Assembly: GCA_963701245.1 (NCBI GenBank)
Contig: OY969576.1
Location: forward strand, 1,054,001-1,118,000
DNA length: 64,000 bases
Source of the DNA: CAWCCP01 sp963701245
Lineage (GTDB): Bacteria; Patescibacteriota; Saccharimonadia; Saccharimonadales; UBA4665
Direction of reading: 5' to 3'
The notes beneath the pieces are model-generated. The model did no database searches. It was not told where the DNA came from and was given only the letters and a program-made list of their open reading frames with translations. How positions within the stretch are numbered: position 1 is the first letter of the stretch; every line of letters begins with the position of its first letter. Positions 61,149-64,000 of this stretch are shown here, piece by piece. The translations under genes were made by a program, and so were the position numbers.

Positions 61149-62513
61149 ATTGTAATTAAAGGTGAACGGATAAGCATCAATTGATTGAGTGACGTACTTT
61201 GTTGCAATCGGATAATTGCCTTGGTCAAAATAGTAGATAGCCAGGTCGTTCTCGGCTACGTAATCGTCACTCGACACGGCAATGTCGGAACGATCTAATC
61301 CCCATTCGTTGCGCCACTCCACACCGCGTACAGCCGTACGAATGCCAAATAGCAAAAGTACAATACAAGAAACTATAATTATCGATTTCGTATTTATTTT
61401 TGCCTGATATGTGCTTAACAATACCCCTATCATGCCAAGCAACCCTGCCGAAGCAAAATAGAACCAGTTCTCGCTAAGCGTCATGTCGAGCGGAATTACT
61501 TGCATAAGTAAACCCATACCAAGTACAAACCAGATCGCAAAAAAAGAATAGATGTGAAATGTTGCTCGGCTTTTTTCCCTATATAGACGCCTGGCAAAAT
61601 ATACAATTATTGCCACAAACACAAGATCGACAATAAGTGGAATAAGTACATGAGTAATACTGAATTTCGGATATACCCAGTAATAATTTGCACCTAATCG
61701 TAGTGGAAAAATCAGCTTGGATAAGTACATAAGCATGATGGAGGGTGCCGTCATAATTCTGCCAACTAGACTGATATTATCTATCGGCGCATTATGAGGA
61801 TTCGTGAAAACGCCGATCGCGTGAATTCGCAGTGCAACATAAAGTATGATCGGCGGAATTATATATAAAGCAAATCGAACCAGTCGCTTCCGGTTATACC
61901 AGTATAGGTATAGAAGTGAGAGTAAAACGAACAGTATACCGGATTCTTTCGATAACAGTGAAAGAAAGAGACAACCCACGACCAATAGCAAACTTCGAGT
62001 CGATTTTCTATTGATTAATAAGTACAGTGCCAAAATTCCAAAGAAAAAGAAAAGGACATCATCCAATGAAGAAATTTCTAACACAGTTTGAGAGTTAATA
62101 GGAACGATAAGAAACAACAGGCTCATAACGAGTGCTACGGGTCGTTTTAATGGACCTTTGAAAATAAGGTAAAGCAGGTATGTACTTCCGAGACAAATTG
62201 CCAACTGAATGAGATGAAAAAATATCGGGTGCGAATGAAACATCGAATATATCAACGAATAGACTACCAGCATTAACGGCCGAAAATAATAACCCGTAAG
62301 CGGTTTTAATCCCTGTCCGTTATAAAACGTGCTCCCTTCAAAGAATATCTTAGTATGGCTTATCGAATGAACAGGCAAACTATTTACAATTTGACTTAGA
62401 TCATCTCCCTGAAATGCATTGAATAGACCGGTGAAATAAACTATAAAACCGATGACAGTGATAATTAACGCTGCTTGCCAGTTTTTAAGCTTTTTTATTT
62501 TCTCCAGCATCAA
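61149..62513 (-). pseudogene. Fourth TMTC-like GT-C/TPR transferase gene, truncated by the IS
   Basis: The membrane part is intact (FQGDDLSQIVNSLPVHSIS, GYYFRPLMLVVYSLIYS, FLIVPINSQTVLEISSLDDVLFFFFG, LSLLSKESGILFVLLSLLYLYWYNRKRL) and the first TPR-like helices remain (DLAIYYFDQGNYPIATKYV). The native frame stops matching its paralogues after YPFTFNYN, exactly where the IS right end begins, then reads about 24 foreign residues through the IS. Roughly the last 115 residues of TPR are lost and are not found on the other side of the IS. The membrane enzyme might still fold, but it is counted as broken. Start is TTG 62511-62513 or the next ATG. Confidence 0.85.
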
Positions 62514-62638
62514 TAATTGGAACCCCTGAAGCCTCTCATGCTTATCTTTTATATTATTAGCATAACAGATATCACTTAGCGTATATGCAAAATATAAACA
62601 TAATATTTTTATTTGATATATGCTAACCTGATTTGCAT

Positions 62639-63064
62639 ATGAAGCGATATAGCCAAAATAAAATTCTGTTCATTTTACTAGTTATATTTGCAGCAGTTGG
62701 ATTGGGATTTTCGTTAATTTACAGTCGATCATCCACAAAATCTGATTCCTACGAGGGCCAACCTGCAATACTTACTTCAGCGAAACCAAGTGTAATACTC
62801 CAAATTAATAATACAATTACTAAAGTAATGCCCAAAATTTCTTCGGATATACTGTTCAATCTACACATAACCGCATATACGACAAATGATGCAAAAGGCA
62901 ACGTTACCTATGGTAAAACGTATCAACCGTTTCAATTTTTGGCAGTAAAAAACGGGAACACCTGGATCGTAATTACTCATAACACTGGGAAAACTCTTAT
63001 ATTGCCTTCGGTAACCGTTGCGAAAAAATATAATCTGCCTACAGGTTGGTTCAGGAATAGTTGA
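62639..63064 (+). CDS. Uncharacterised membrane-anchored protein, 141 aa
   Basis: A basic tail and one membrane helix (ILFILLVIFAAVGLGFSLIYS) precede an outer beta-rich domain (NLHITAYTTNDAKGNVTYGKTYQPFQFLAVKNGNTWIVITHNTGK). The ATG at 62639 is chosen; an upstream in-frame TTG adds only two residues. No family recognised. Confidence 0.6.
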   Translation: MKRYSQNKILFILLVIFAAVGLGFSLIYSRSSTKSDSYEGQPAILTSAKPSVILQINNTITKVMPKISSDILFNLHITAYTTNDAKGNVTYGKTYQPFQFLAVKNGNTWIVITHNTGKTLILPSVTVAKKYNLPTGWFRNS

Positions 63065-63205
63065 AAAAGAGAGGAAGTACTTTGAATATAGTCGCATGGT
63101 GCACGTTACCTGACGTGTTCCGAATGGAGTGCTATCAGTCGATAGTAGGGGTAGCCAGGGAAGTAAGTATTGCAAGACAATATTTGTCATGCGAACATTA
63201 AGCTT

Positions 63206-63748
63206 ATGGATAGAAGCGATCAGGCATTTGCCATGCTCCGCGAGAATAGAGATAAAGGTCTTAGTTTATACGACTCTCGTCAAATTCTGATACAAAATGG
63301 TTTTAGCAATGCAGAGATTGATGATGCGGCTGACAGGTTATACAGTCAACCGCACGTTGAGCAAACAGCCCAAACGGGAATACAAGGTAATCTACCAAGT
63401 ACACCGACCACTCAGCTAAACCCCCCAGATGTAGGCACTTCATCGATAAGCAACGTTGCCACCTGGTATGTAGGAATGAGGGTGAAAGCATTTATTCTGT
63501 TTGCCTCCTTTGCAGTCGTCTTCGCGGCAGGAAATTATTATTCAAAACACCATAGTCCATTACGACTTATTCTGTATTTTGCCGCTCTTGGCTTATCCGC
63601 GCTTACTGCAATATACCTCAACCTAATTTCAAACATTCGGGGGGCATCCGGGAAGAATCAACAATTGCTTGCTGGCATCATCGGGATAATAGTTTGCCTA
63701 TTCTGTTTTGTCTTTCTCTGGTTTGTATCTATGTCCGTCTTGGGTTAA
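63206..63748 (+). CDS. Membrane protein with N-terminal helical domain, 180 aa
   Basis: An N-terminal helical domain (residues 1-45; DQAFAMLRENRDKGLSLYDSRQILIQNGFSNAEIDDAADRLY) of a type that recurs as a regulatory head on CPR membrane proteins, a Pro/Thr linker, and three membrane helices (about 90-108, 116-136, 152-175). The ATG at 63206 (MDRSDQAF) is preferred over an in-frame upstream codon. Function unknown. Downstream to the window end (63749-64000) no gene is supported. Confidence 0.6.
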   Translation: MDRSDQAFAMLRENRDKGLSLYDSRQILIQNGFSNAEIDDAADRLYSQPHVEQTAQTGIQGNLPSTPTTQLNPPDVGTSSISNVATWYVGMRVKAFILFASFAVVFAAGNYYSKHHSPLRLILYFAALGLSALTAIYLNLISNIRGASGKNQQLLAGIIGIIVCLFCFVFLWFVSMSVLG

Positions 63749-64000
63749 CAGGACTCTTGTGCTTTTTAAGAAGTTAGCGTTTCATAAATAAAAAAGACCT
63801 GCTGGCCCTTATTAGGAAAATTAGTTGAAATGTCTTGAAAGGAGTTCACTTGGTGCAGCATCGTTGACGCATTTCAAACATGTGCAGTTGAGCAAAGTAC
63901 AAGCATGGAGTTAAAATGATTGGCTGAAGTATTTAGCCTTTCAGAGAATCTCCTCGATTAAGGTTATGCCTGTGGGCTTAATTCGAATTGGCATTTGGCC

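Noticed and set aside
59961..61160. Target-site duplication for the IS4/IS701-like element
   Set aside because: Flanks CTTAGTTA and ATTGTAATT were compared in several phases and share no convincing direct repeat.
1..64000. Code 25 (UGA = Gly) as in Gracilibacteria/Absconditabacteria
   Set aside because: TGA ends genes at expected places (for example the ATGA coupling at 52648-52651) and is absent inside conserved domains; tryptophans are TGG.
1..64000. tRNA, rRNA or CRISPR features
   Set aside because: No T-loop/acceptor pairs, rRNA blocks or regularly spaced repeats were found by eye on either strand.

Overview
The window looks like a piece of a Patescibacteria (CPR) genome, most likely a free-living or environmental Candidatus Saccharibacteria (TM7). 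This is an inference from gene content. The signs are a surface-protein gene starting with the LPNPGGDDG...GEILNGFL pattern, many glycosyltransferases and membrane-anchored surface proteins, a ClpC-type ATPase, tiny genes with strong ribosome binding sites, and UGA used as a stop (so not the code-25 CPR lineages). No rRNA, tRNA or CRISPR was seen. Composition is moderately AT-rich. The region is accessory in character: three insertion sequences, several broken genes and families of paralogous surface or glycosylation genes.

Layout. 1-9 kb: a partial VOC-family gene, two unknown genes, a six-helix membrane protein gene cut by an IS982-like element with a 9-bp target duplication, then minus-strand genes for a membrane-anchored protein, an L,D-transpeptidase, an ABC-2 exporter and a frameshifted class IV aminotransferase. 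9-14 kb: a GH13 enzyme, an IS256-like element inside the remnant of a DUF5648-repeat surface protein, a DMT transporter, and a second, internally deleted copy of that surface protein. 14-21 kb: a 604-aa soluble unknown, a polyprenyl-phosphate sugar synthase fused to GtrA, and two TMTC-like GT-C/TPR transferases. 21-28 kb: clpC split by a one-base frameshift and the one intact giant surface protein (beta-helix, FN3, DUF5648 repeats). 28-33 kb: a decayed MASE1 histidine kinase beside an intact receiver protein, a methyltransferase, and a PadR / HAAS-pentapeptide pair. 33-39 kb: many small stress, redox and unknown genes (CsbD, DUF5670, VOC, NAD(P)H-flavin reductase, RibD-C, DCC). 40-44 kb: an operon of a BcsA-like synthase, an HlyD-like protein and a GH81 beta-1,3-glucanase. 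44-50 kb: a DapF-like/D-amino-acid-oxidase pair, a three-gene ABC-2 exporter and a 29% histidine protein. 50-56 kb: aldo/keto reductase, DUF1801 protein, and a two-gene phage-tail-fibre-like surface module. 56-63 kb: a G5-domain protein, a third GT-C/TPR transferase, a divergent GtrA + GT2 pair, and a fourth GT-C gene truncated by an IS4/IS701-like element.

How the genes may work together (inference). The two polyprenyl-phosphate sugar synthase/GtrA loci and the four TMTC-like GT-C/TPR proteins look like donor supply and transferases of a surface O-glycosylation system; the Ser/Thr-rich anchored proteins encoded nearby are plausible acceptors. The 40-44 kb operon has the logic of a synthase-dependent exopolysaccharide system whose GH81 partner suggests a beta-1,3-glucan product. 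At least four, probably five, genes have a promoter -10 box ending only 6-7 nt before the start codon, so leaderless transcripts appear common here.
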